Both the position numbers and the translations under genes were made by a program. From Furcasterigmium furcatum (taxonomy: Eukaryota; Ascomycota; Sordariomycetes; Glomerellales; Plectosphaerellaceae), in assembly GCA_001599815.1 (NCBI GenBank), contig BCIA01000005.1, forward strand, positions 847,088-911,087: a DNA stretch of 64,000 nucleotides. Reading direction: 5' to 3'. The notes below the pieces were generated by a model. That model saw nothing but the letters and a program-made list of their open reading frames with translations. It had not been told where the DNA came from and did not search any database. This document shows positions 45,177 through 60,085 of this stretch, piece after piece; the stretch's first letter is position 1; the number at the start of each line of letters is the position of its first letter.

Positions 45177-46723
45177 GTATCCAGAGGCAACCGTTCCCAG
45201 AAAAGTCGTGGGACACCTGGCATTCAACGAGTCACTACTCGCGACTGTCAAACCAGTTTCTGCATGCGCAGTCGTGGAAGCAGATCGAGCAGGAGAACAC
45301 GCTCCATAGCCCCCAGTAAGGCTGGCGTTTCATTTTGCTTACCTCTGCTGAGGATAGTGACCAGGAAGGGACTTCGATTTGCTCAGATGAATAAGTCTCT
45401 AGTACCATGCGAGTCTCCAGAGGCATATGCGAGTCACGGCCATGGAAAAATCATGTGGTGTCAGGCAGGCGGTCGAAGCAATGAATATCTACTTTGTTCA
45501 GGGGCTGGTTTGGCTTCCTACCGATTGGCATAACAGTTTGATAAGAAGGTCAAACGAAGGAACGCGCGGATTTATCTTTCATTCATGACATTGCCACAGG
45601 TGCCGTCCGATAGACCTGTTGGACAGGATAGAAGTTGACTTGCCATAGCTCTGAGAGAAAAGAGCTGCACTCTAGATAACAGAATGACAGGGGACTCACC
45701 ACTCGTCGTTTCTTCTGCTAGTAGTATCTAAGAATCGATTCCAAAAAGGACATACAGTACATGATGTGACCGATACAGTCCTTGCACGAGGATCGCCCTG
45801 AACAGCAACAAGTCCAACGACGAACGTCAACACCAAGACAGATACCAAGCAACATATGATGAACCAAGCAAGGGCAAATCCCAACTCAAACCGCCAAGGA
45901 CACGTCCACTCTCGATCGATCACGGCATCAGCACCATCAGCCCAGGTTGACGTCTGCTAAGAAACGTGCACGCATCATCCGTCCTCGTCTGCCGACGCCC
46001 GTGACCAGCAAGGCCAAGTATTCACATATCACATCATATCATATCATGCTATCCTCACAGCCCCTCTCCACGACACAGACTACGACCCTCGGACCCTACT
46101 AGCATTCCCTCGTGCGCGCGGCGCGTCCCCACAGGAGCTCGATACCGCCGTCACAGACGACGACAGACTCCATTCATATGATCTGATCAGCAATCCGCGA
46201 TAGCCGAACGTCCAGAATCATGCAATCCATGGGCCCCCGCTGCCACGGCCTCGCCGGGGGGCTCCCAAGAGCTCAGCACCCTGCCGATCGCTGGCGTCAC
46301 CCTCGCCCTCGCCCACAAATTCCCCGGTATTCACGAAGAGGGAGGGAGGGGGGAAACATGCCTATCATGCCACGAGATGCCACCCACACGAGGATGCCCA
46401 TCTTCACCACCGCCGTGTCCTCAGGAAGAAGATCGCCCATCCAGGTGCAGGACCCCTACCCGCCAGGGGTGCACAGGGCGATAAGGGGCTCTCGCGGCGG
46501 TGATCAGCGACGCGGGGACCGATCACATTCCATCATCCACGAGCCGCGACCGGGCGACCGACAATGCCATTGACGTGATCCAGCGCTGCAAGGCGCCCGT
46601 CTCAGCAGTCTCGAGCCCTCCATAAGGGCGTGATGGACCCCTATAACGCCATCGAGGGGGCCAGCAGCTCGACAAGCCGTGCAACACCAGGACGTGCCCC
46701 CTTTCCCGACACCGGCGGTGCAT

Positions 46724-46754
46724 CACCACCACCACCACCACCACCACCACCACC
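46724..46754. repeat. CAC microsatellite
   Basis: Perfect (CAC)n of about ten units. Confidence 0.9.
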
Positions 46755-49700
46755 AGCCAACGGCCAACTCACAGCCGCAACGGCACGCGGAGAATTAAAA
46801 GCCTCTTACTCACCGATCCCCGCCCGGCGTAGATTAGACCCTGAAAACATGATCTCGAACGCCTCCTCTCGGCCGAAAAGAGTCACCTCGCACCGCCGAA
46901 AGGGGGCACTTGCAGCTCGCTCTCGCCTCCCGTATGACAGATACCGACTGCGCGCTCGCCTCTGCCTGTCCATCTTGACATGCTAAGCGGCAAAATGCCT
47001 CCCTCTCGAGCGATAACCCCTCGATAGCGTCAGGGTGGCGTGCAATCGCGCCCACCAGGAATCGCTGCTCTGAGGCAACATCTCCGTCGATGCATCTCGA
47101 GATTCCCCACCGCCCGCGATGTTGGAAATAGCGAGAATGGCTCCGATGTCGTCTTTGGCATTGCCCGGTCAATCACAGTCGGGGACAGGGGGCCGTGGTT
47201 CGTCTGTGGTCGAGGGCGAGGCACACACTTTGACACACCACCGGCGCAGTGGTCAAGTCCGACCACCATCCCGCAAGCCACGATTCGCCACCGCCGCTCA
47301 ACAGAACGCAGAGCGAGAAAAAAATAGGTGCGTCTCTGCAGGGAGCTCGATAACCGCCAATGCGCTCCGTCGGGGAGTTTCGACCCATCAGCGCGATGCA
47401 ACGCTCCATCCTCGCCGCCTCTGCGTAATCGGATCGTCCTGGGATGGCATGGGAGGAAGAGTCTGCAAAATCACGCTTCGTGTTGGGCGAATGTCGCGCA
47501 TCTCCATCCATGTGGTGGCGGTGGCCGTTCTCGACCGCTGAAGCTGCTCCTGGGCGCTGCCGGCAGCCCCTGAATGCCTACTACTTGGATCTAGCGGCGG
47601 TCCTCAACGTCGCAGAGATCCATCGCCGAGCATTGACTTCATTATCCTCGCGCCCTCGCCCCAAGCAAGCGAGGCGCTGGGATGCGGGATGTGGAGACCG
47701 AGCGACTGGGTCTTGTTCACTTTTGTGTCCATTCCAGGATGGATGGGAGACTAGGGGGTGGTCTGATCTGACAGAAATCAGATCTGAGGACGGCGGCTCG
47801 AGTGGCTGGCCGGCGTCGTCCGTGGTGCTCTCTAGGCGTATTTTCCGTGAAAAAATAGCTCAGGCGGCTCTGAATAGCATCCAAGGTGATTCTATTATTG
47901 CCTTGACTGCTTGTAATAGATGCTCGCAGTCGTCAAAGGACCCCGTCGTGGACATATCGTCGAGGACATGTCCATCCATCTCGGCCGACACACGAAGGCG
48001 AGCTCCAGCGCACACCGTTGTAAGATCAGCGCTGTGGAGATCCATGTGGAACCCCCGGGGAGGGAAGAGACGGTCGAGAACCGCTCGGCGGCCTAAGATC
48101 GAGACAAAAGCAGCTGTATCCTCGCCGTCTCCAGCGACGCGCATCTGGGTGTGTGGAGAGCTTCTCCTCTGGCCGGTGGTCCAAGACACACATCAGCCCA
48201 GCCGTTGGTGCTGCTGGCGCAAACATCCCGGCGTCCGATATCTTAATCGCTCGTAAGAATAATATCCAAGCCGAGTTTTCGCTTGGGGCAGCAGCAGGGT
48301 GCGCCGCGTCTGCCCGCCGCCACGAACGGCAGTCGGCATCAGTCGTCGTCGACCGGTCGAGAACACCACCGCGCTGCAGGGGGCGCCCAGAGCCGTGCCC
48401 GTGGGCAGGCATCGTGAGCCCCCCAGCGGATGAGCCTCACTCCCACCCGCGCCCAGGCACGGCCGCCGCGCTTGCGGAAGGCCCATGCCCGGCGCCGGAC
48501 GCCGACCCCGGGACCACGATGAGATGACCACGGAACCGGGCGTCAGCTCGAGCTCCGTCGTCGCATCGTCCAAACTCTCCTGGTCCGTAGTAGATAAGGG
48601 CCGAGCAGAAAACAACTTTCCCAACGGGAATTGACTTTGCCGCCGTCGCCATCCCTCCCGTAATCAGGGGGGGACCGAGGGCCCATGGGGTCGTATCTCT
48701 GTGGCAGCCGGGGACTGGCGAAGTCTGCACACCTCCAGCTCGACAACCAAACGTCAAGCCGGCGCAGAACTCTATTCCCAGTCTCCCCGAGCGTTGATTA
48801 TCCCCGGGCGCCACATTCGCCCGCAACCAGAGCGTTGGCTGTCCACAATCCAGCCAAGCCAGCATTGTGCGCGAGCTTTTTCCCACGTTCCCCAGAAGCC
48901 GTTTGTTGTCGCCCGAGCCACCACCACGCGGCGCCGGCGCTGATCAGAAATCTTGTTCAGAGTTTCCCCGAGGGGGCGAAAATAGGGGAGCGCGGGACCC
49001 TGAAAACGGCGTTCACGCGAAAGCCCAGGAACATCCATCCCGCCCGCCACCAGCTCTCGCTCGAGACACCCCATGGACAGAGGGGCCCTGCCCGCCAGAT
49101 CAACACGAACCGGTCAAGATGCGCAGATGCGAGATTACGAAAGCTGGCGCGACGGATGGTGTTGCACGCCCACGGCCTCGACGTCTCCCTCCTCTCCTCT
49201 GCTCTGCTCATCGGTCCCTACTCGATGCAGATTCGCTTGCAGCAGCCATGGATGTTCAGAGCCGAGGGGTGCCACATACCTGGTCTTGGCGACCAGTCTG
49301 GCCACTGCCACCCGCCCGGCCAACCAGCCTCGCTGTCCCCAGTCGAAGAGCCTTCCGTCGCACGCTCAGGGGTGATAGCGAGTGAGAGTGAGGGAGGGCG
49401 TCCAGCCGCAACACCTCCTCCTCCACCCAGAGCCCCTCCCACCATCTCCCATGCATGCAGATACCTAGATAGCAAGCGAGCAGGGTTGCGCAGAGCACCA
49501 GGTAGGTTGGTGCCATTTTGCCTTTTCTCATGCTGCGCGCGCGGTGGCCAGCATTGCCACCCCGTACCACATGGTTGTCGCTCTGCTCAGCGGGTGGACG
49601 GAGGCTTGCCGCGCGTTTGGTGTTGCATGCTGCCAGAGCGCAGGGGAGGGGGAGCCTCCTCAACCATCGCCGCACCCTCTGATATCATCGGCGTGCGACT

Positions 49701-52700
49701 GCTGTGTGCAATCAATCTATTCTGCGTTTGGGGATGCATCGGAACCAGCAGAAGGGCGGGTCTAGAAGCGCCAGCAAGCCCGAGCCCGTCGCACCAAAAC
49801 GTGTTGTTCATGTTCATGGATGCCGAGTGGAATGCGCGGCCAAGCCACAATGCCAACCTCAGGAGAGGAGAGAGCCTCCTCTTGTCAGAAAGGCTCCACA
49901 ACAGCTTCGTCGCACGCCGTTCGATAGTTCGTTGGCCTGCCTATTCATCAGACGCTCACGTCTGTCCTGTCTCCACGCTCCGCACCGGGGAAGCCTGATC
50001 GAGACATCCGCGTACGGGGTCCGACTGCGCTTCCCCAGGCCTCAACGCACGCTCATCACAGCAACTCCACATCAACAGTCGTCCACTGCCAATGCGGGGT
50101 CGAAAAGCCATCAAGGTCGGTGTGTCGCAGTGCCAGGCCTTGAGGCCTCACCTGACATGCGTCGGATGCAAACCAGTACGCCTCGTACTGCTTTCCTGTC
50201 TGTGTCTGTGTCCGTGTCCGTGTATGTGTCAGCCCCGGGCTCTCATCCGCCCGGTTCCCAGTGGCTGATGGCCTCGTCCTCTGCCGTGCTTCTGGCTGGC
50301 TCGCATGGTGTGTGTGTCTATCTGTGGCTGCTGCCTCACTCCGTGGACTCATGGCGTGAGCCGGCCGCGGCACCTCATCAGCCAGTGCGCGGCGCGCCGC
50401 CCCTTTGGAAACGAGCCCGGCGCGCTGGGGCCAGCCATAACGCAAGAAAGACTCGAAAAGGCGCGACAAATCTTCCGGCGTGCGCAGGGGGTGGTTGCCA
50501 CAGTCGCTGCAAATGGGAGATGGTGGGCTCTCTGACTGCTTCACATGCGAATGTACGCAAGAATAGGCCACTCCCTTATCTTCTGCATACCCTTCGAAAC
50601 CAGCGGCTCGCCAGCTCTGAGTGGCTGTGGACCACACACCCCATCGTCGCATTGCAGAGTAGGGCCCATATGCAAGCCGCCATGCATGCAACTCCCATTT
50701 CTCTTGCGTTGACTTGACAGGGGTGTGTGTGTGCGGCTGCTCTGCTGCCTTCTGCTGGAACTTCGGTGAGCAGGCGTGAGCCATGGTCGAGGCACCGTGT
50801 TATTCCAGGCAATGTTCCCCGCTGCTTGCCGGCTGCTTTCCAGGCATTGATGCATCTGGATGCTCTCAGCATCAACGATGGATGGCCTGAGATGTGGGCT
50901 GAGTGTCCGGGGCTAGGGGCATCCGGCAGGCAAGATGCTTCGACCCCGCCTTGACAACCTGGAGCTACTCCGCACATGCCAAGTGCGATAGCTTCGCAAG
51001 ATGTGAGCTGGGAGAACATCTACTAACGCCAGCGGTGAGCGTGCGAGAGCCACGAACTACCGAGATGGTTAGTCCAGGGCAAGTAATCGCGCAATTGAGG
51101 TCGACGCGTCGCAGCCAGGTGGATGTGCGATGCACGACATCTCATGACCATCGAGTCCTCGGCCGGCCAAGATCCGAGAGGCCTTCACGAGCATTGTTGT
51201 GAGTTGTGAGGAGCCTCAACACCGAGTCGAGGGGACGCCCCGAGGTGCTCGGTCCGTCGCCAGTTCCCCGGTCCCCAGAGGCAAGTCCCTGCGCCGGCGC
51301 CAACTCAGGGTCCGCTGATCCCGTCGCAGAGGGGTGGCAGCTATCCGTCGCCCAGGCTCGCGAAGAGAGACTCCAGGGGCTGGGCATCAAGTTGTGGCAC
51401 TCCAAAGTCCGCTGCAACCCCTCGATTTCTCTCGTCCCCGTCCGAAGTCCGAGCTGGGCAGCGGCTACCCGTGGTCGGTACCTGGCTTGCCTGAGTCCCG
51501 GGCGGCGGTCTCTGGCCCTCCTCACCATTGAAACCTTGTGTCTCCTAGCGCTGGCCTCCCCCGGCCCGCTCAGGACCCTCCCTTTCGCTCGGAGATCTGG
51601 AGATGTCCCGTTGTCACTCGACAAGGAGCACAGTGCCTGCCTCGACTGGAGGGCGAGGCGCCCTCGCTGGCGCCGAACTGCTGCACGAGTGCTTACTCGC
51701 AGGAAAGTCGAGACCATGCCGTGCCCATCATATCGCATCAGGCCTGCCTGTAGGGTCTGGATTGCGGGGAAGCAGTAATTCGTATGTCTGGCTGAAGCGT
51801 AGCATCTAGTTCATGCCGTGTATGCACCTCGATGAGACGGGTTCGGGTTGTCGTTTTGGTCCCTCCTCGCATAAGGTTTCGAAACGCCTGACGCCTCAAC
51901 GGAGACAAGATTGTTGCTTCAATATGCACTCGGTCATATCAGTGCGGGCTCTGAAAATGTCCGTGGCTCGGTCGGGGCTTGAAGGCGACCATGCCCGTGG
52001 CCAAAGGAGACTTGTGTGTTGCACAGGTCACACCCGAGGGCACCTTCAGGATGGTAGTGGTGCGGCGATAACTTCTCCGTCGACTTGTCAAACGCCACTT
52101 GAAGAATGAATGCGGGGAAGAAACGTGTGAACTGGCCAGGCTGGCGGCGCACTCCAGCCACTGGGACCCTCTGCCACCACTCGGTGCAACGGTGTCCTTG
52201 AAACGTCTGGCGGCAGGCCGTGAGCGATGCACATCATCATGCGGTGATACCGGTCTATCAGTGGTGGTGTCAATGCGGCCGGTCCAGAAGCGCGATGGCA
52301 AAAGCCAGTGGTGGCCATGATGTGCAGATACCTCGTCCTCGGCAGTTGAGCAGAAAACTTCCGGTCGTTTCTGACAAGTTGATATCGTGTCCGTGGTGTG
52401 GAGAGGCTGTCGGCGGCCCCGCAAGGACGGCCCCGGAGACCTGACCCGGGTCTAGGCTCCGTCGATCACCAACTCCAACGTCTCGAGTTGTGGGTTGTCC
52501 GACCCGTTGAGAGGACCAGCACTCGCAGAGCGTAGCGATCGATCATTGTTTGTGCTGCATGTCTGCACCCCGTTGGATGCACCGAGCGCTGGTCAAGCGT
52601 GAGACGTGGCGATCGTGACTTGTACTCACTGCGAAGCTCGAGATCGACGTAGAGCCTCACCCAAGAAAGTCTGGGCTTCGTCAGCAGCGCCGATCACATC

Positions 52701-55700
52701 TCACCATCGACATCTGCCGTGGCGTGTGCTGGCTGCTGCGGTTTCGGATGCATCTGGGGCTCCCTTGGCGGCTTTTGCCCGGCGGCTTGCTTGCCTGTGA
52801 TATGCCATGGAGATGTATGTATACGAAGTGCTTGTGGCTGTCGAATCGTCTTGGACACCGCTCCTGTGTCAACCATCAACTGCACGAGTCAACGTGCTGT
52901 CTCACCGCTCTTTGCTGGTGTTTCGACCAATGTATGCACGTCGATCGGCACTGGAGGGCGTTCGTCTGGGGTAAGCAGCGTCCGTGGCTTGCGCAAGATA
53001 AGACCTAATCAGCGGCCTGGGCTCATCCATTGTTGTCATCCATTGGCCTATCGTCGTTCATCGTGGCTTCAACAAGAAAAGAAACCATGCCATGCCGTCT
53101 GGTGAACGAGTCTGGGCACACCGCATCTTGAAATTTCCCGTGACCTCATCAGTCTGCGGCGATTATGACGGATCGGACGACGTGGCCAGCAGAGAATGTT
53201 GGTCATCCCCGCCTCCGTGAGGTGAGGTGAGGCTGCACGAGACTGTTCCACGTCGCCTGGCGCAACGGCACGTCTTCGATGGTCCGTCCCGTCACACGCT
53301 GCGCGCCGGGGTCTCAGACGACTTCCAAGGCAGTACCGTTGTCGTGCGAAAGTGGCAGGGGGTAGAAAAAAACTGCCACCCCCAAATTGGGATGTCCTCG
53401 GTGAGGCCACGGTCAAGGTGTCCCCCACCCCTGGCTGATGCATGGCGTGGTTGATGCCCCTGTCTGTGGGAGACAGACCCACGCTTGCAGCTGAGCCTCG
53501 TTAGTCCATCACTGGTAAAATCTCCCGTCCGCTAACGCCTCTTCGAGGTTGTTTCTGGAGCAGGGGGCAGGGCCTCCAGCCAACCACGATAGCTCCTTGA
53601 ATACGCGAGAGTCTAACCACTCACTGGCCCGTCGAGACCTTCTCGCTAACGCTCGTAATTTGTGTCCAGACATCGATCTTCCACATAAACGCCCGATGCA
53701 AGAGGAGCTATTGAAACAGCTGTTGACGTCACTGTGCTTTGCGCAGCCTTTCAATTTTCAGATGGGGGGCCGCTTTGGACATGGGAATCTGTCAGCTTCT
53801 CTGAATTTCGATTTAGCAGGTCCGGGTCGAACAGGGGCGGGCAAGGGCGCCAGGGACAAAGATGTGCTGATCTGGGAGATGGCCGCGCAGAGCTATCGGG
53901 TGAGGGGTCGATTCCGGGCAGTAGCGTATGAGACCAGTCAGCTTCTCGATCGCGCAAATGAGCCAGGTATGCTGGAAAAGATAGCTGATGGATGCCACAC
54001 AAATCTGCGGCTCGTGTGCGGTGAGAGGGTGACGAGACTCGACCTCATCCCAAGGTTGGCCAGTGTCGAGCAAGCTGTCGCCTCAAAGGGGAAGGCGTGG
54101 CGTCGATCCCTTGGACTGACCAAGCTGCCGGACCATCCACCCCGGGCTCTGCCCAGCCCAGGCTGCTTGAAGCGGCGGCCCCTCCATGCCGGCCGGGCCT
54201 TGGATAACCATCGCCGGTCCTCCTCAGGTCATCGCATCGTGCGATGACACCACAACAACAGGATTTGAACCCTGGACCGAAAGACCCTCCGCGCTTGCGA
54301 TGGGAAGGCAACCAACTTCAGGGAATAGCTTGGACGATCAGGGGTATGTCCATCTTGCCCCTGATGTCGCTTCCATGGCATTTCCTCAAGCCCACACATA
54401 ATTGCCATTCCCTGTCAAGGCACTTCCTGGTATCCAGAGAGGGACCGGCCGTATTGGAGGGGTGCGAGGATACATTGTGTGTCGGCGATGTCGAAAACCT
54501 GGGGTAGAACGCTCGGCCAATGCATGCGTTAACTGGCCTGCTGACAAGCCAGCTGTTGTCTCATTCCTCCGGCCGGATGAACTTGCTGGGCAAATTGCTT
54601 CCTTGGTCATGAACCGTGGACGGGAGTGGTGCGTCGAATGAGACCAGAGCGACAGACTGAATGGTGACAGGGGACAGTGTGATTGGACTACGTGCTTGCG
54701 GACGCCTCCTCGCTCACCATGCTTCGTAGGATCGCGGGGAAATTCCCACACATGTCCACAACCTTCAGGGAAATCTCGTGACCCGCCGCCCAGTCTTACT
54801 GGCATGCAGGACGATTGGACGTAATCAACAAGGCGACGAAATGCATGCATTCCTCTCATGAAGACCCCAGGCCGGACACGACAAGGCTGCTGATGGAGAC
54901 GACGGTCTGGCTCCACTGCTGCGTCCCGGAGCCCGGTGTACTTGGCTCCCCATTTTGCGGGAACTGAGTTGCCAGATGCGCAGACCGGCTGACGATTGAT
55001 GCCCGGATTCCGTCTCTTCCGAAAACCGTGGAGCCGCCCTCGAGTAGGGACAGTGCTAGTCTCGAAAATTCAACACTGTTATCGTACTTTCGACCCCCAA
55101 TCCTTGAGGATTTCCTTGGGCAGATCCGGCGATAAGTGGGCATCTCGGCCGACCTTTGACTTTCAGTTGATCTTGGTCGACAGGGAGCAAGTCGCCCCGG
55201 CTTCTGGGATTAGCGAGGCGTTGGGATAGAGGTGAGACCATTCACTCGGCACATGCTCACGCTGGCATTTCTGGCGTTGTCTTGAACCTCGAGCCTTGGG
55301 GTTGCAACCTAGACGAAAGGCCAAGAAAGCCACCGGCGCCGATATGAAGGCAAGCGACAGTCCTCAATTGCTGGCCACGGTGAAGACGTCCCAAGTACCC
55401 AACTGTGATAACCCGTCACGAACAAAAGGTTGCTTCAGCCCAAATACGCGATTTGCGCCGCTGTTCGGTGCTAGGCCATCTGATCCGCACCGCATCGAGG
55501 CAGATCGTAGCACGTTGCGTGTCGATCATGCCTTGAAACAGTTGTGGTTGCTGAAGCTCCCGGGTCTGGACTGTCCTCAGGGTCGCACCCTGAAGTCCAT
55601 GAGGGACTTTTCACAAAGGCAATCTTGCCGTGCAGGCTTGAAGATCTGATCTGAAGCTGCATGAGCAGAGGGAGGCACTTTTCAACCTGGCTGAATGAGG

Positions 55701-58700
55701 TTTATCTGCCGAGGCCATCTGCGTTTTAGTGCAAGCGGCCCCAAGCTCCAGTCGTGCGCTTGAGGGGTAACCGTTGTCCTCGCGCGGAGTAGCTGCATGA
55801 GAAGTTGATGCAAGGGAATGTGCCGGCCGACGCCGGAGAGCTATCTGCTCAGACATTCCGTTGTGAAGATCAAGCAGTCGATTGGGAGGCCTGGCCGCAA
55901 GCTCCTCGGAGATCGACAGCATGGAAGACACAAAGCGGCGGTGAGGGGCTCTCGAGTGCAACGATAAGGTGTCAGTCAGGGGCGGGGGCTCATGGAGGGC
56001 GCCACTGCGGCCGCTGGTTGGCTGGCGCGCGCCAACAAAAGACCGGACCAGCGAATGCGACTCGGAGATGCCATTGGCAGAATTTTTTAAGCCTCGTCGA
56101 GTGCCAAGATAGCGCTTGTCGAGATGAGATGTAGGGCAAGAATGCATTCATCGCCCCAGATCGGGTCAATGACGAGGAGAGGCTGGAGGCATCGACGGGG
56201 AGAAGCGTCTGTCGCAAGAAGAGGGCTGATGCGATGCGCAATTTTCCCCTCCGCCCACGAATTAATCCCTCGTTCCCGCGTGGGATGCCATCGCGATGAA
56301 GGTTCGATGAGGCGGCGGCCAGAGGCTGCGACTGAAGTGCGCGCTATCGATGCGCCGGACCTGCTCCGCTGTGTTCGTTCGAATGAAAGAAGTGAAGACA
56401 CGCCCTGGTAGGATTGGAGACCTATATTGGAGGACTGGATGCGACATTGTGGTCGGACATGGCAAAGCGAGAATGCTGTGTTTGCGGTCGATGGCGATCA
56501 ATTGCGTGAGGTGGAGGACTGGCAGAGATTGTGACTGCGGCCGACTGGCAATCGTGATCCGGGCCAGGGAAGGCGCATTGGCACAGCAGGAAAGACAGGG
56601 AAGGACCCATCGTTCCCGTCAGTCCAAGCTCCGGACCCCACCAGATGGCGAGTCCAGAACCACGAGCTCGGGCCACTCAGAGCTTGGGACAGGGGATTGG
56701 GCCGTTTGTGTGCTTGCGCCTCTTTATCTTTCAGCCTTGGCCTTATTCTGGCTCGTGCGTCCGTGGGGCTAGTAAGCCGGGTATCAGTTTTTTCCTCGCC
56801 TATTTTTCTCCTCTCCCACGGTCCTCAGCTGCATGTAATATGGCAAGTACAAGCATGGAGTACTCGTATGAAGTGCTGCATTCGAGTCTCGGCGCCTGCG
56901 TGCCATCACGAGCAGTCTCGATCTAGCGACGAGCGCGATCCAGTGCATGGAAAACTCTGCCATCGGATTGAGCACGGCGACTGATGCTTGGCAGCGATGT
57001 CGTTGTCGCGGCAGAGATAAGTAGCAGTGGCTGATCGGCCGTGGGGCTACAACGGGTAGCTGATACGATACGATGCGGTTTTTGATTGATGTGTCATGAT
57101 CAGAGGCTCTGGAATGTGTGCTGATCTTGGGAGTGTTTTAGCTCCCAGAGACATCTCCGGCGCCAACTGAGAGACAAAGTGCTATTAGTCGCGGAGCTCC
57201 GACACTACTCGCTAGCAGAGCCCCGTTGGCTGCGGGGATGCCGTCTGTATCGAGAGTGGCACGAGCGGGCGACTGATCCAACAGGACTAGAGGTCGGACA
57301 GAGCCAGAAGTAGCACGTTGCGCCTGGGCTGACACGGTTGCGGAAACCACACGTTGGCGCTTATCGCTCCGGCGCCGACTCCAGCCATTGATCGTCAGTG
57401 GCTTCATGTGTCAGGAAGTGGTGCCTCGCCTGCTTGATGGAACAATGCAGCAAGAATCAGCCTGATGGGACTCGCGCGAGACAACGGTGCCGAAGAAGGA
57501 AGAAGAAGCAGCCACGTCCTCAAGCGAGCCTGGGGTACTGGATGTGCGCATATTGCCTGTTCAAATAAACGACGTCATTGTTGCGAAACCTCATGCAAGT
57601 GATTTGGCCATCGTGACCGGTCTGCGGGTGATTGGTACCGAGCCGCAACCCAGGCAGGAGGGGACATCTCGTCCATAAGCAGCCGAACAGCCAGGACTGG
57701 GAACGGACCACGGATCACGGACTCTCAACGCGACGATGTGATATTGGAGCTGCACATGGAGTTGATCGTCACAGCTGTTCAGGTGCTCGGGAGACGGAGG
57801 CAGCGAAACAGTGGTGAAAAGGACACTGAGGTGAGAGGATGGAAGGAAAAAGAGGGGCGAGGGGGCCGCTAGCCGGCTCTGATCCCTGTCGCGCCACCGA
57901 GTTTGACCAAAACGCTCCCCAGGCGCTCCTTCCCTGCTCCTGGCAGCCTCCTGCTGGTTGGGGTTGCATTGCCCTGGAATCCCTGCTCGTGCATCATGGA
58001 AGCCGCCGGCGATGTGAGGTGAGCCGCAGGAGGAGCGCTGCAGGCAGGCAAGCAGGAAGATAGCGAGCGAGCGAGGGAGGAGGTCCCCACCCTGCCGGCA
58101 CGGTACCTTCCCATCGAGGCTCTTTTCCACGCTCGCAGAGGAAGGATCACTCTGGATGTAGCGATACTCTCCTGCTCTGCGTTGCTGCACTGTGTTGTCG
58201 TTGCCGACAGCAAGGCAGATGCAAACACAGCAGTCGCACGGAATCTGGGTTACCCAGGTATCTAGCAGCTTCCATCCTCCGCATCTTGGTCCCCAGTCGA
58301 GGCACGTGGACCTCAGACATGACGGCGACTCACGAACCTGGTCCAGCCCGAGTACCATGGAGATATGATCTGACAGGAAGGTCGCGTTCCGGATTACGAC
58401 AGCAGGGGGGAGGCGAGATGGACCAGGGACGCCGGCATCTTTTGTGCTCCCTGAAATGATACGACTGACGAGGTAAAACGAAAATCTGGGGAGACGTCGG
58501 AAATCCAGTCGTCTGCATGTTGTGTACTGTACACATGGGCCTCTTCCGGTGCTGCCGTCACAGTGGGTTGTTAGCAAGACGCGTGCGGTAACACCATTGC
58601 GGATGACTGAGCACCTCATCAGGGTGGAGGTGACGTTTTGGCTGCGCTGGTGTGCCGAGCGCTTCATCAGCTAACTTTAGGTTCCTTGGACCTGTAGGCC

Positions 58701-60085
58701 GTGCATCCGCTAGCACTGGCATGCCCTGGAAGTAACCAGAGCCCGCCCTGAAGCCGTCCAAAGAAGGCACTGGACTTGGCACCTCCCTCACTCACACCGA
58801 GCACGCACGCATCAGACAGATACTTTCCATTGCATGCCCGCGCGCCTCATCAACCATACATCCATCCATCCTCGACACACCGACTACCTACTTGTACCCG
58901 ACCTCCACTTGCTTGGCCGTTCTTATCACTACAACCCACCATCCCGGGGTTTCCGCAGTCTGGAGACGGCCTATCCCCCCAACAATTCGAAACTCATCCA
59001 CCCCGGGGGGCCACCATCAGATCAGGTACATCGGACGGGAGAGGCCATCTCCATCTTCTGGACAGCCAAGCATCCACCATCGTACGTGCTCCCATCCTCG
59101 CACGAGAGTCAGAGGGAAGGCCGGCGAGTCAGCGGAGCAGGGACGGACTCGACGACGGGAGGAAAAGTGACGCTACACGGGCTACACAGTAGCGCTTGCT
59201 CATCCTCCAAGAAAAGACCACGAGTGTGGCCACCGCCGAGTGTGGACGACAAGTCCCTCCTCCGGCCGCGGCGGTCCCTCGCCTCCCGCTTAGCACATCT
59301 CTCACCGTAATCCCAGGCTAGGTCGAGTTCGGCCTGGCGCTGTAGCCCACCAAGTCGACGGATCTGCCGCACCTCCTCCCCCCCTGTCTGTTCCCTACAA
59401 CCTTCAAGCCTCGAGCCCACCCCTGCCCGCTCGCCTCTTCCTCAACACCCACGCCTTCCCCCCCAAGTTTTTCTCGCTCCCACGCCCACCCACCATCACG
59501 CCCTCCCCCCCCGGCCGTGTCCTCCTGCTTGGTTCTACTGCTTGTCGTCCTCCATCCACCGACTGAGCACGCACCCAGCACCCGATCCCCCAACCTTCAA
59601 AACCACTCCCGTCCCCTCCGTAGCCTCCAGGCCTGGCCCCCTTCCTACCCTCAAGCTTTGTTCTTGACAAGCAACACCACCAAACAACATCCCGACCTCA
59701 CTCGCTGACGGCCAGCAGAAGAGAGCAGGACTCGCCTCATCATCTTACCTAGGTCCTTTCGACAAACGCCATCCCTTCCGCATTTGCTTCGACTACCTCC
59801 CTCTCCTCGCCTCCTTCCACGCCTCGTCGACGGCACCTGAGACCACCGACGACAGACTCACCCCCAAGCCTTCCTGCATTCCGAGACAGCTTTCGTCCTG
59901 ATCGTGGGGAAAGCATCACCTGGCACCGGGCCCGTCACGCACCGCTCAGCTCACCTCGCCCGAACATTCCAGGCGTTCCCCCGTCGCTCGCACGCGAGAG
60001 TCTTGCATTGTTGCTGGAATATTGCCTTTGCTCGACTCCTGCCCACGCCGGTCCCTCCGTTGCCCGGAGCCCAGCTGTCTGCGAG

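Noticed and set aside
48685..49998. 437-codon plus-strand ORF in the gene-free interval
   Set aside because: No domain, Arg/Pro/Ser/Cys-rich random-like composition, overlapped by several other-frame ORFs of similar quality.
49704..50717. 337-codon plus-strand ORF and the 242-codon minus-strand ORF across it
   Set aside because: Both open through the same GC-rich stretch; neither has motifs or coding bias.
53549..54247. 232-codon plus-strand ORF
   Set aside because: Looks somewhat protein-like but no recognisable fold, no supporting splice sites and a different-frame ORF of comparable length on the other strand.
54243..54340. tRNA-like B-box (GGTTCAAATCC) on the minus strand
   Set aside because: The T-stem does not pair in register, no A-box lies upstream and no acceptor stem can be formed.
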